This document shows positions 1 to 8,436 of a stretch of DNA of 64,000 nt, piece after piece. How positions within the stretch are numbered: position 1 is the first letter of the stretch; each line of letters starts with the position of its first letter. The position numbers and the translations under genes were made by a program. The notes under the pieces are model-generated. The model was not told the origin of the DNA and ran no database searches. It saw nothing but the letters and a program-made list of their open reading frames with translations. The DNA is from Nocardia sp. NBC_00416 (GTDB lineage: Bacteria > Actinomycetota > Actinomycetes > Mycobacteriales > Mycobacteriaceae), in NCBI RefSeq assembly GCF_036032445.1, contig NZ_CP107932.1:4404501-4468500 (forward strand), given 5' to 3'.

Positions 1-1
1 G

Positions 2-496
2 ATCCGGATCGAGTTCAGTGTCGAAGGCACGGACGGCAAGGTATTCGACGCCGCCGCGAAGATGGTGGTGCCGCTGACCGAACTGGCGCTGCTGGCCCCC
101 GGAGTCGTACTGCCCGTGCGTTACCGCCCGGACCGCCCCGGGATCGTCGAACTGGATCTCTCCGGTGACAGCACCGCGGCCCAGCGGGTGATGAACGAAT
201 CCCTGATCCGCAAGGGGTTCACCACCCAGGAGAAGGTGGATATCGCCGCCCGGGGGATCGCGGCGCAGGCGGTGGTGCAGTCGCTCACCGTCCCGGGCGA
301 GATCCGCGACGGCTATTCGAAAGTCGCCGTCGGACTGGCGGTGACCAGGCCCGACGGCAGCATCTTCACCACCCGGTCCGAGAAGTTCCTGCCGCCGTCG
401 GCCATCGGCAATGTACAGGTGGGCCGGATCGTCACAGCGCACTATCTGCCCGAGAACGAGCAGGAGGTCGTGCTGTCGATCCCGGTCAACGCGTGA
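2..496 (+). CDS. 3' part of an unrecognised actinobacterial protein (start outside window)
   Basis: The reading frame is open from base 2, so the window cuts the gene and about 164 residues of the C-terminal part are visible. I do not recognise the family. Two similar short modules can be seen, one around 'APGVVLPVRYRPDRPGIVEL' and one at the C-terminus around 'QVGRIVTAHYLPENEQEVVL'. Both have the pattern of a glycine, a valine-rich strand, Y-x-P and another strand, which suggests a repeated beta-rich domain. No membrane segment or catalytic motif is visible. The gene runs towards, and stops just before, the degenerate egtE tail. The function cannot be stated from what is visible. Confidence 0.75.
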   Translation: MRIEFSVEGTDGKVFDAAAKMVVPLTELALLAPGVVLPVRYRPDRPGIVELDLSGDSTAAQRVMNESLIRKGFTTQEKVDIAARGIAAQAVVQSLTVPGEIRDGYSKVAVGLAVTRPDGSIFTTRSEKFLPPSAIGNVQVGRIVTAHYLPENEQEVVLSIPVNA

Positions 497-539
497 ATCC
501 GCGCCCGGTGCGCCCGCTCCCGACCGGGAACGGGCGCAC

Positions 540-680
540 CGGCATTCGCACGCCGGGGACCGCTCGCAACGCGGCGGGGAACCGGTCCGGCTCGTCGCCG
601 CCGACGAAGCAGTGCGGCGAGGCCCGCACCACCGAATCCAGACCGCGAGCCGACATATCGACCAGCCCCGCACGCTCCTG
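540..680 (-). pseudogene. Degenerate copy of the 3' end of egtE
   Basis: On the minus strand this stretch reads 'GLVDMSARGLDSVVRASPHC', followed by FVG..DRF. It matches the last ~35 residues of EgtE encoded at 1906-2040 ('LLDMTARGLDSVVRASPHCF', then VDRAELDRF). The similarity is also visible in the DNA as an imperfect direct repeat (about 541-675 against 1883-2035) that continues past the egtE stop codon. There is no start codon or upstream PLP-enzyme sequence, so it is a fragment and not a gene. It lies immediately downstream of the 705-1802 gene, so that gene sits between two copies of the egtE tail. Either a second egtE copy decayed or an insertion duplicated the 3' end. Confidence 0.75.
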
Positions 681-704
681 ACCGGAGGGACGTCCCGAGT
701 TCGG

Positions 705-1802
705 CTACGGCTCGGTGGGTTGCGCAGTGGCAGCGGCCGGGCCGTCGTCACGAGCGGAGGCCATCCGCCCGACTTCGGCAGCCAGCGAGCCACCGGGCGC
801 CGAGTGCAGATCGTAGGTGCACTCCCACAGCGGATACCCGTCGCCGGTGACGATGCCGGTATCGGCGAAGTCGAGGCGGCGCAGCATCCGGCCGATACCG
901 CCCTTCACATGCTCGGTCTGTGCGTACAGTCGCAGGGTGCGCCGCTCCGGATGCGCCGCACGCATAGTGCTCACGATGTCGACCAGATGATCGAGGAAGA
1001 CCAACGGGAGAACCGCCGAATTCCCGCGCAAACGGCCCCGAGCGCTGCGAATCAGACCCATCGAGAACAGCACCACGGCGTCGGACCATTCGTCGGCCGC
1101 GGCGATATGAACGCCGCGTACCTCGGAATCGGGTAGGCCGCCGGTCCGGCAGTACTCCGCTTCACCCAGCCGGTTCAGTGGCAGGATCGATGACATGCCC
1201 ACGGGCAGGTACTGGTCACCGACTCTCGCTTCGACGATCCGGTACACGAGCGGATTCGCTTCGAACGAACTCCGGTTGCGCCGCTTGATGACATCCAACG
1301 GCGTGGAAAACGCCGTGAGACCGAAGACCTCGCGGTTGAGCTGACACAACAGATCCAGTTCGCGGGCCGTGATCGGCCGCGACCGGTAGTCCATCGGTTC
1401 CGACACCGGCAACCCTCCTGCGATACGCCGTTCGAAATCACGGGTCAGGTCCGGCGCGATGCCCGACCTGTCGATCAGTGCGGCCAGTACCTCGAACGGC
1501 TCGCGGCCGACGGCCATCCGCAATCCCAGAGAGGCCACTTTGATCGTGCCCGCGACGATTCCCGTCACGAGAATGTAGGCGAGCCAGTCGCTCTGGGTGA
1601 CGACCGGCACCGCCTCCAGCGCGGTGCGCGCCGGCTCCGCGACCTCGAGGGAACTGGCGATCCCGGCGATCAGGGCGCTCGCGCCGAACAGATACTTGCC
1701 CGGCCTGCGCACCGCGAGGATGAAGGTCCGCTGCGAATTCTCGATCCACCGGGATGTTGTCGCCACGGAATACCCCTGCCGCCCAAGTGATCCGGATTTC
1801 AC
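705..1802 (-). CDS. Membrane protein with a GNAT-like C-terminal region, unknown function
   Basis: A 365-residue protein. It begins with a basic stretch, then two hydrophobic segments near residues 37-55 and 72-95, then a soluble region of about 230 residues. The soluble part resembles a GNAT acyltransferase only in outline (strands around 'LPVGMSSILPLNRLGEAEY' and a late helix-strand). I see no clear acetyl-CoA loop (Q/R-x-x-G-x-G/A). The start is an ATG near the egtE terminus and the spacing to the egtE stop is about 100 bp. It lies between the functional egtE end and the degenerate egtE tail, on the same strand as egtE, so it may have been inserted there. The function is unknown. Confidence 0.65.
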   Translation of the reverse strand: MKSGSLGRQGYSVATTSRWIENSQRTFILAVRRPGKYLFGASALIAGIASSLEVAEPARTALEAVPVVTQSDWLAYILVTGIVAGTIKVASLGLRMAVGREPFEVLAALIDRSGIAPDLTRDFERRIAGGLPVSEPMDYRSRPITARELDLLCQLNREVFGLTAFSTPLDVIKRRNRSSFEANPLVYRIVEARVGDQYLPVGMSSILPLNRLGEAEYCRTGGLPDSEVRGVHIAAADEWSDAVVLFSMGLIRSARGRLRGNSAVLPLVFLDHLVDIVSTMRAAHPERRTLRLYAQTEHVKGGIGRMLRRLDFADTGIVTGDGYPLWECTYDLHSAPGGSLAAEVGRMASARDDGPAAATAQPTEP

Positions 1803-1905
1803 CGAGTTTAGCGCCCGGGCAGCTCACGCAGTCGAAGTCACGAAGATCGACCACAGCACCGAGGAGTGTTCGACGGTGCGCGGCATTCGCGCGCGCCGAA
1901 ACCGC

Positions 1906-3078
1906 TCAGAGCGCGGCGACGGCCGCGACGAACCGGTCCAACTCGGCACGGTCGACGAAACAGTGCGGCGAGGCGCGCACAACGGAATCCAGACCGCGCG
2001 CGGTCATATCGAGCAGCGTCGAGCCGCGATGGCTGACGGTGACCGTGATGTCCTTGCCGAGCAGACGGTCCCGGACCTCCACGGGTACCGTCCCGGCCAC
2101 GGTGAACGAGACGATGCCACTGTGTTCCACCCCGAGGTCGCGGACGGTGACCCCGCGCAGCTCACCGAGTGCCCCGCGCAGATACTCGGCGCGCTCGGCT
2201 ATCGCGGCATAGACCGCGTCGGGACCGAGGTCGAGCAGATACCGCACCGCCGCGCCGAGGCCCAGCCGCGCCGCCACATCGTGCTCCCAGAACTCGAACC
2301 GCGACGCGTCCGGCGCCATCCGGTACTCGTCCGGACCGGTCCACGCGGCGCTGTGCAGATCGAGCCGTCCTGGTTCCATGGCGGCGGCGAGCTCGGGCCG
2401 CAGATAGAGGAACCCGGTGCCGCGCGGGCCGCGCAACCATTTGCGGCCCGTGGCCGACAGCGCGTCCACGCCGAGTTCGGTGACATCGAGCGGCAGCTGT
2501 CCCGCGGACTGACAGGCGTCGAGCACCACCAGCGCCCCGGCCTCGCGGGCGATCCGCGCCGCCGCGGCCACCGGGTTCACCAGTCCCCCGTTGGTGGGCA
2601 CGTGCAGCAGCGACACCAGCCGCACCCGCTCGTCCATCATGGCGGCCAGGGCGTCGGGGTCGAGGCGACCCACCTCGTCGTTCGGGATCTGCTCCACCCG
2701 GGCCCCGGTGGCACGGGCGCGTTGCAGGGCCGCGATGGCGTTGCTGGCGTAGTCGGCGCCCGAGACGAGGATCCGGTCGCCGGGGCGCAGCGGGACGGCG
2801 TAGAAGAAATCCGACCACGCACGGGTGGCACTGTCGCTGAGGGCGACGGTGTCGGGCGTCGTGTGCAACAGGGTGGCGATCGCGTCCTTGACCCCGGCGA
2901 GATCGGCGAGGCGTTCGTTGGCGGCCCGGTATCCGCCGATCTCGGCCTCGCGACGCAGGTGGTCCACGACGGTATCGGTCACGATCCGCGGCGGGAGCGA
3001 AGATCCCGCGCTGTCCAGAAAAACGCTTCCGGTGCCGACCCCGGGTGTATCACCGCGTACTCGCTGCTCATCGACCAT
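1906..3078 (-). CDS. egtE: Ergothioneine biosynthesis PLP-dependent C-S lyase EgtE
   Basis: A 390-residue class V aminotransferase-fold enzyme that would cleave hercynylcysteine sulfoxide to ergothioneine. Visible PLP features are 'VLDACQSAGQLPLDV' (the Asp binding the pyridine nitrogen) and 'SATGRKWLRGPRGTGFLYLR' with the Schiff-base lysine. The C-terminus carries 'SHRGSTLLDMTARGLDSVVR' and 'ASPHCF', usual for this family. The start is the ATG at 3078 (MVDEQ); the frame stays open upstream but those codons lie opposite egtA and its leader. It is divergent from egtABCD, whereas in mycobacteria egtE is the last gene of egtABCDE. The assignment rests on the fold and on direct neighbourhood; other class V lyases look similar. 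Confidence 0.85.
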   Translation of the reverse strand: MVDEQRVRGDTPGVGTGSVFLDSAGSSLPPRIVTDTVVDHLRREAEIGGYRAANERLADLAGVKDAIATLLHTTPDTVALSDSATRAWSDFFYAVPLRPGDRILVSGADYASNAIAALQRARATGARVEQIPNDEVGRLDPDALAAMMDERVRLVSLLHVPTNGGLVNPVAAAARIAREAGALVVLDACQSAGQLPLDVTELGVDALSATGRKWLRGPRGTGFLYLRPELAAAMEPGRLDLHSAAWTGPDEYRMAPDASRFEFWEHDVAARLGLGAAVRYLLDLGPDAVYAAIAERAEYLRGALGELRGVTVRDLGVEHSGIVSFTVAGTVPVEVRDRLLGKDITVTVSHRGSTLLDMTARGLDSVVRASPHCFVDRAELDRFVAAVAAL

Positions 3079-3103
3079 GTCCCCGACCCTATGACGGATC
3101 CGT

Positions 3104-3128
3104 GACACGTTCGCGCCGAAAACGTGTC
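3104..3128. promoter_or_regulatory. Inverted repeat in the egtE-egtA divergent promoter region
   Basis: Perfect 8-bp arms GACACGTT and AACGTGTC are separated by 9 bp. The site lies 25 bp from the egtE start codon and about 170 bp from the egtA start, and a TACTCT -10-like hexamer follows near 3139. The spacing and symmetry fit a dimeric repressor or activator able to control both directions. The regulator is not known. Confidence 0.4.
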
Positions 3129-3297
3129 CGTCCCCCTCGCTACTCTGGATTCCACGCGAGGCTCGACCAGCCGCCACGGCACGGGTTCGTGTCCCGCCGT
3201 CGATCGAAGACGAACCGGCAACCGAACACGAGCCCAGGCAGTACCGGCAATCGAACACGCGAGATACGAACCGGCGAGAAGCCGCATGGAGGTTGGT

Positions 3298-4626
3298 ATG
3301 GCGGTCACGCTCGAACACCCGGAATGGACCAGCGACCGATCCCCGCACCCGGCACTGTCCAGCCGAGCGGCGGCCGAAGCGTACGTCGGCGGGGTCTGTT
3401 TCAAACTCGGCCCACCGGCTCTCATCGGCGCCGAACTGGAATGGTTCACCGTCTGCCGTACCGGTCGGTCGGCACGCCGGAGCGCACCGCAGCCGACCCG
3501 GGACTGCGCACATCACCTGTTCACCGGCCCCCGGCCCACGACCGAACTTCTCGCCCGAGCGCTGGGCCCCTACGCGCCCCGCTCGATCGCACCGGATTCC
3601 CCCGCCCACCCGCTACCCGGCGGCAGCCGGGTCACCGTCGAGCCCGGCGGGCAGATCGAACTCTCCAGCATCGCCGTCGCCGAGGCCGCCGAACTGTGCG
3701 CCCGGCTCGGCGCCGACCAGCGGCGGTTGCGCGAACTCCTGCACGCCGGATCCATTCGGATGGTCGCCGCCGCGGCGGACCCGGCCCGGACCCCGCACTG
3801 TCAGCTGCAACTCCCGCGCTACCGGGCGATGGAGGACTATTTCACCCGGATCGGCCCGTACGGCCGGCTCATGATGAGCAATACCGCGGCGGCGCAGGTC
3901 AGCCTCGATATCGGCGCCGATCACGCCGAACTCACCGCCCGGTGGACCGCGCTGCACGCCGTCGGTCCGGCGCTGATCGCGGCCTTCGCCTGCTCGCCTG
4001 TCCTGCGCGGCGCCCCCACCGGCGACTGGGCCTCCCAGCGGATGCGCACCTGGCTGCATCTGGATCCGGACCGCGCCTGCCCGCCCGTCGCCGACTGGGC
4101 CGACCCCGTGACCGGCTATGCCGCCTGGGCACTGGACGCGCCCCTACTGTGCGTGCGGCGGCCCGAAGCCGACGCACGGGTCGCGTGGTCGGCGCCGCCC
4201 GGCGCCACCTTCACCGACTGGATATCGGGCGATCTGGACGAGGTGATCGGCCGCCGCCCCGATATCGGAGATCTCGACTACCACCTGACCACACTGTTCC
4301 CGCCGGTCCGCCCGGCCGGGTATTTCGAGGTCCGCTACCTCGACGCCCAGCCGGGCGACGGCTGGACGGTGCCGATCACCGTCCTGAACGCGCTCCTGTC
4401 CACCCCGGCCGCCGTGGCCGACGCGACGTCCGCCGCCGCACCCGGTGCCGGACGCTGGGCCGACGCCGCCCGTCACGGCCTCGCCGATCCGGATCTGCGG
4501 GCCGCCGCTGTCTCCGTGCTGGAGGTGGCGGCCGCGCACATCCCGTCCCCCGGACCCGACGTGCACGCCGCGGTCCGCCGCTGCGCCGACGGGCGGGCGC
4601 CACAGCACGAGGACCACCGTGGGTGA
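3298..4626 (+). CDS. egtA: Glutamate-cysteine ligase EgtA
   Basis: A 442-residue ATP-dependent ligase that makes gamma-glutamylcysteine, the sulfur donor used by EgtB. Features of the actinobacterial GCS2-like family are 'LIGAELEWFTVC' near the N-terminus, 'GGQIELSS' and 'MMSNTAAAQVSLDIG'. The start chosen is the ATG at 3298 (MAVTLEHP), with GGAGG five bases before it; an in-frame ATG at 3286 would overlap that ribosome-binding site. It is the first gene of the egtABCD operon, 55 bp before egtB. Confidence 0.92.
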   Translation: MAVTLEHPEWTSDRSPHPALSSRAAAEAYVGGVCFKLGPPALIGAELEWFTVCRTGRSARRSAPQPTRDCAHHLFTGPRPTTELLARALGPYAPRSIAPDSPAHPLPGGSRVTVEPGGQIELSSIAVAEAAELCARLGADQRRLRELLHAGSIRMVAAAADPARTPHCQLQLPRYRAMEDYFTRIGPYGRLMMSNTAAAQVSLDIGADHAELTARWTALHAVGPALIAAFACSPVLRGAPTGDWASQRMRTWLHLDPDRACPPVADWADPVTGYAAWALDAPLLCVRRPEADARVAWSAPPGATFTDWISGDLDEVIGRRPDIGDLDYHLTTLFPPVRPAGYFEVRYLDAQPGDGWTVPITVLNALLSTPAAVADATSAAAPGAGRWADAARHGLADPDLRAAAVSVLEVAAAHIPSPGPDVHAAVRRCADGRAPQHEDHRG

Positions 4627-4681
4627 CCGCCTCCGAGCATCCTCACCACACCGAACACCTGCCGTCGAGCGGAGCAGCATC

Positions 4682-6022
4682 GTGACCGTCATCCAGCCGA
4701 ATACCGACCGTTCACACACCGAGCGGCTACGCGACACCATCGCGGCCACTCTCACCCGGGCCGGTCAGCGCACCGCCGCGTTGACCGACTGCGTCGACGA
4801 AGCCGAGCTGCGCGCCCAGCACTCGCCGCTGATGAGCCCGCTGGTCTGGGATCTGGCGCATATCGCGAACCAGGAGGAGTTGTGGCTGGTCCGCGATGTC
4901 GGCGGCCGGGAGCCGGTACGCGCCGATATCGACGACCTCTACGACGCGTTCAAACACGCCCGGCCGAACCGGCCGCGGCTACCGCTGCTGGATCCGGCCG
5001 AGGCCCGCGCCTATGCCGGCACCGTGCGCGAGAAGGTCTTGGATGTCCTGGAGCGCAACCCGCTCCGGGGCAACGTGCTCGTCGAGGGCGGTTTCGCCTT
5101 CGGGATGATCGCCCAGCACGAACAGCAGCACGACGAGACCATGCTCGCCACCCATCAGCTGCGAACCGGGACCGCGGTCCTGTCCGCGCCCACCCCGCCC
5201 GTGGCCACCACGGTGGTGCGCGGTGAGGTCGTGATCCCCGCCGGGGACTTCACGATGGGCACCTCCACCGATCCGTGGGCCCTGGACAACGAGCGCCCCG
5301 CGCACCCGGTGCGGGTCCCCGCGTTCGCGATCGACGCCACCCCGGTCAGCAACGCGCAGTACCTCGCGTTCGTCGCCGACGGCGGCTACGACCGAAGGGA
5401 ACTGTGGTCCGAACGCGGGTGGTCGCACCGCCGCGAGGCCGGGCTCACCGCGCCCCAGTTCTGGGAGCGCGACTCCGACGGACAGTGGTGGCGGCGAGTG
5501 TTCGGGGTTCGCCGCCCGCTGCGCCCGGAACAGCCGGTGGTGCACGTGTGCTGGTTCGAGGCCGAGGCCTACGCGAAGTGGGCCGGTCGCCGCCTGCCCA
5601 CCGAGGCGGAATGGGAGAAGGCGGCCCGCTACGACCCGGATACCGGCCGCACCCGCGCCTACCCGTGGGGCGATGCCGATCCCGGACCAGAGCACGCCAA
5701 TCTCGGCCAGCGCCACCTCGAACCCGCCGATATCGGCGCCTACCCCGCGGGCGCCTCGCCCGCGGGAGTCCACCAGCTGATCGGCGACGTCTGGGAGTGG
5801 ACGTCCTCCGGATTCCACCCCTACCCCGGTTTCCGCGCCTTCCCGTACCGGGAGTACTCCGAGGTGTTCTTCGGCGGCGACTACAGGGTCCTGCGCGGGG
5901 GTTCGTTCGGCACCGATCCGGTCGCCTGCCGGGGCACCTTCCGCAACTGGGATCATCCGATCCGCCGGCAGATCTTCGCCGGGTTCCGGCTGGCCCGCAC
6001 CGTGGGCCCGGAAGAGGCGTGA
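4682..6022 (+). CDS. egtB: Hercynylcysteine S-oxide synthase EgtB (iron-dependent sulfoxide synthase)
   Basis: A 446-residue enzyme that uses O2 and non-heme iron to join gamma-glutamylcysteine to hercynine. The N-terminal DinB-like part carries the iron ligands: one histidine in 'LVWDLAHIANQEELW' and two in 'QHEQQHDETML' (the H-x3-H pair). The C-terminal formylglycine-generating-enzyme/sulfatase-modifying domain is complete, with 'GRRLPTEAEWEKAARYDP', 'GDVWEWTSSGFHPYPGF' and 'RVLRGGSF'. The start chosen is the GTG at 4682, preceded by GGAG at seven bases; an upstream in-frame GTG at 4619 overlaps the egtA stop. Its stop overlaps the egtC start by one base. Confidence 0.95.
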   Translation: MTVIQPNTDRSHTERLRDTIAATLTRAGQRTAALTDCVDEAELRAQHSPLMSPLVWDLAHIANQEELWLVRDVGGREPVRADIDDLYDAFKHARPNRPRLPLLDPAEARAYAGTVREKVLDVLERNPLRGNVLVEGGFAFGMIAQHEQQHDETMLATHQLRTGTAVLSAPTPPVATTVVRGEVVIPAGDFTMGTSTDPWALDNERPAHPVRVPAFAIDATPVSNAQYLAFVADGGYDRRELWSERGWSHRREAGLTAPQFWERDSDGQWWRRVFGVRRPLRPEQPVVHVCWFEAEAYAKWAGRRLPTEAEWEKAARYDPDTGRTRAYPWGDADPGPEHANLGQRHLEPADIGAYPAGASPAGVHQLIGDVWEWTSSGFHPYPGFRAFPYREYSEVFFGGDYRVLRGGSFGTDPVACRGTFRNWDHPIRRQIFAGFRLARTVGPEEA

Positions 6023-6858
6023 TGTGCCGCCACATCGGCTATGTGGGCGTCCCGGTACCGGTCGGCGAGATACTGACCCGGGGCCCGCATTCGCTGCGCA
6101 CCCAGTCCTGGGCACCGCGGGATATGCGCGGCGGCGGAACCATCAACGCCGACGGATTCGGCGTCGCGTGGTGGGGTTCGGGCCCGGTGCCCGTCACGCG
6201 CTATCGCAACGCCGATCCGATCTGGACGGATCCGGCGGTCGAGGAGGTCCTGCCCCAGTTGACCTCACCCGCGGTACTCGGGGTGGTCCGGTCGGCCACC
6301 GTCGGTATGCCGGTGCAGCGTTCGGCGTGTGCGCCGTTCCTCTGGGATCGGTGGGCGTTCAGCCACAACGGGGTGATCCCGCGGTGGCGGTCGGTTCTCA
6401 CGGCCGTACTGTCCGATCTCGACGTCGCCGCGACTCGCGCGGGCATGACGAGGCGTTATGAGACCAGCCATCTGCTCGAGGCCGAGGCCCTGACCGATTC
6501 GGCGGCACTGTGGGAGCTGCTGCGTCGCCTGCTGGATCCCGAGCCGCCCGCCGGTCTGGCCGAAACACCCGGCACGGCGCTGCGCCTGCTGGTCACCGGA
6601 GTGCTGCACCACGCGCCCGACTCCCGGGTGAACCTGCTGCTCGGCGACGGCGGCGGGTTGTGGGCCACCACCTGCTATCACTCGCTGTCCGCACTGATCA
6701 CCGACGAGTTCGCGATCCTCTCCTCCGAACCCTACGATGACGACCCCCGGTGGCAGCCCCTGCCCGACCGGAGCCTCGTGCACGCCGAACCCGGCCGGCT
6801 GAGCGTCGAAACGCTGGAAGCCGGCCGATCCACCGCGACCGAAAGTCTGCCGCTATGA
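6022..6858 (+). CDS. egtC: Gamma-glutamyl-hercynylcysteine S-oxide amidohydrolase EgtC
   Basis: A 278-residue class II glutamine-amidotransferase-like (Ntn) hydrolase that removes the glutamate before EgtE acts. After loss of the initiator methionine the N-terminus is Cys2 (MCRHIGYVG), the expected nucleophile. 'GGTINADGFGVAWWG' and 'FSHNGVIPRW' are the conserved substrate and oxyanion segments. The start shares a base with the egtB stop (TGATG), so translation is probably coupled. It overlaps egtD by four bases. Confidence 0.94.
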   Translation: MCRHIGYVGVPVPVGEILTRGPHSLRTQSWAPRDMRGGGTINADGFGVAWWGSGPVPVTRYRNADPIWTDPAVEEVLPQLTSPAVLGVVRSATVGMPVQRSACAPFLWDRWAFSHNGVIPRWRSVLTAVLSDLDVAATRAGMTRRYETSHLLEAEALTDSAALWELLRRLLDPEPPAGLAETPGTALRLLVTGVLHHAPDSRVNLLLGDGGGLWATTCYHSLSALITDEFAILSSEPYDDDPRWQPLPDRSLVHAEPGRLSVETLEAGRSTATESLPL

Positions 6859-7826
6859 CCCAACCCATCGTGGAAGTCCATCTCACCGACGACGATCTGA
6901 CCGCCGCGCTGCGCGCCGACGCGCGCCGCGGGCTCACCGCCAGCCCGAAATGGCTGCCCCCGAAATGGTTCTACGATGCGCGCGGTAGCGAACTGTTCGA
7001 GCAGATCACCGCCCTTCCCGAGTACTACCCCACCCGCACCGAACGCGCCCTGCTGGAATCGGTCGCGGGCGCGATCGCACGCACCGCGGCGGCGGAGGTC
7101 CTGGTCGAACTGGGTTCCGGTTCGGCGGCGAAGACACGGATCCTGCTGAATGCCCTCACCGCGGAGGGCCCACTGAAAACCTATGTGCCCCAAGATGTCT
7201 CGGCGTCAGCGCTGCGGGCCTCGGCCGACGATGTGGCGGCGGAGTTTCCCGGCCTGGCGGTCCACGGGGTGGTCAGCGATTTCACCGACACCCTGGGCAC
7301 GCTGCCGCGGGGCGGACGCCGGATGATCGCCTTTCTCGGCGGCACGATCGGCAATATGGTCCCCGCCGAACGTGCCGAATTCCTCACCGGAATCCACGAC
7401 GTACTCGAACCGGGCGAACAGTTGCTACTGGGCGCCGGACTGATCGTGGACCCGGAGATCCTGGTTCCGGCCTACGACGACGCCGCCGGTGTCACCGCGG
7501 AATTCAACCGGAACGTCCTGCGGGTTATCAATTCCCGGTTGGCGGCCGATTTCGATCCCGAGGCCTTCCGTCATATCGCGCACTGGGACCCGGACAACGA
7601 GTGGATCGAAATGCGGTTGGAGGCCACGCGGGATATGACCGTCACCGTGTCCGAACTCGGCTTGACGGTTCGCTTCGCCCGCGGCGAACACCTGCGCACC
7701 GAGATCTCCGCGAAGTTCCACCTGCACACTCTGGACAGCGAACTGCGGGCGGCCGGTTTCGTCACCGAACACGCCTGGACCGATCCCGACGACCGCTTCG
7801 CCCTGGTTCTGGCGGCCCGGACCTGA
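6855..7826 (+). CDS. egtD: L-histidine N-alpha-methyltransferase EgtD
   Basis: A 323-residue SAM-dependent enzyme that trimethylates histidine to hercynine, the first committed step of ergothioneine synthesis. The SAM site is visible as 'VLVELGSGSAAKTRILL', and 'RRMIAFLGGTIGN' follows. 'KWFYDARGSELFEQITALPE' and 'YYPTRTE' near the N-terminus are typical of EgtD. The length matches mycobacterial EgtD (about 321). The ATG overlaps the egtC stop (ATGA), and this is the last gene of the operon. It converges on pth with a 16-bp gap. Confidence 0.95.
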   Translation: MTQPIVEVHLTDDDLTAALRADARRGLTASPKWLPPKWFYDARGSELFEQITALPEYYPTRTERALLESVAGAIARTAAAEVLVELGSGSAAKTRILLNALTAEGPLKTYVPQDVSASALRASADDVAAEFPGLAVHGVVSDFTDTLGTLPRGGRRMIAFLGGTIGNMVPAERAEFLTGIHDVLEPGEQLLLGAGLIVDPEILVPAYDDAAGVTAEFNRNVLRVINSRLAADFDPEAFRHIAHWDPDNEWIEMRLEATRDMTVTVSELGLTVRFARGEHLRTEISAKFHLHTLDSELRAAGFVTEHAWTDPDDRFALVLAART

Positions 7827-7842
7827 GCCCGGCGCGCAAAGG

Positions 7843-8418
7843 TCAGTGGAGCCGGTTCTGCGCCATCTCCAAGCCCACCCGCAGCAGCAGTTCCACGGCG
7901 TCGGCCGCCTGTTCGACCACGACCGGCAGTTCCTTGCGCTCGGCCGCGGAGAACGGTTTGAGCACGAAATCGGCCGGATCCTGGCGGCCGGGCGGGCGCC
8001 CGATGCCGATACGGGTGCGCACATAGTCCTTGGTGGTGAGGGCTCCGGATATCGACCGCAGGCCGTTGTGCCCGCCCTCACCGCCGCCGCGTTTGAGCTT
8101 GATCTCACCGAACGGGAGATCGAGCTCGTCGTGGACGACCACGACCTCGGTCGGCGGGACCGAGAAGAATCGGGCCAGTGCGGCCACCGGACGGCCGGAC
8201 AGGTTCATGAACGATCGCGGTTTCGCGATCAGCACCTGTCTGCCGTCCAACCGGGCCTGCAACAGATCCGCGCCCGATTTCTTGTGGGCGGTGAACCGGC
8301 CGCCGACCCGCTCCGCGAGCGAGTCGGCGACCAGGAAGCCCACATTGTGCCGGGTGCGCTCATAGGCGGGACCCGGGTTGCCCAGGCCGACGATGAGCGT
8401 CGGCGCGGTATCGGCCAT
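7843..8418 (-). CDS. pth: Peptidyl-tRNA hydrolase
   Basis: A 191-residue enzyme that frees tRNA from peptidyl-tRNA dropped by the ribosome. It begins 'LIVGLGNPGPAYERTRHNVG' with the catalytic histidine, followed by 'KPRSFMNLSG', 'VVVHDELDLPFGEIKLK' and 'GGEGGHNGLRSI', all diagnostic. It lies 18 bp downstream of rplY on the same strand, the same pair as in mycobacteria (rplY-pth), and is probably co-transcribed with it. Confidence 0.97.
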   Translation of the reverse strand: MADTAPTLIVGLGNPGPAYERTRHNVGFLVADSLAERVGGRFTAHKKSGADLLQARLDGRQVLIAKPRSFMNLSGRPVAALARFFSVPPTEVVVVHDELDLPFGEIKLKRGGGEGGHNGLRSISGALTTKDYVRTRIGIGRPPGRQDPADFVLKPFSAAERKELPVVVEQAADAVELLLRVGLEMAQNRLH

Positions 8419-8436
8419 CGAAGGGGTGGCCGGGTC

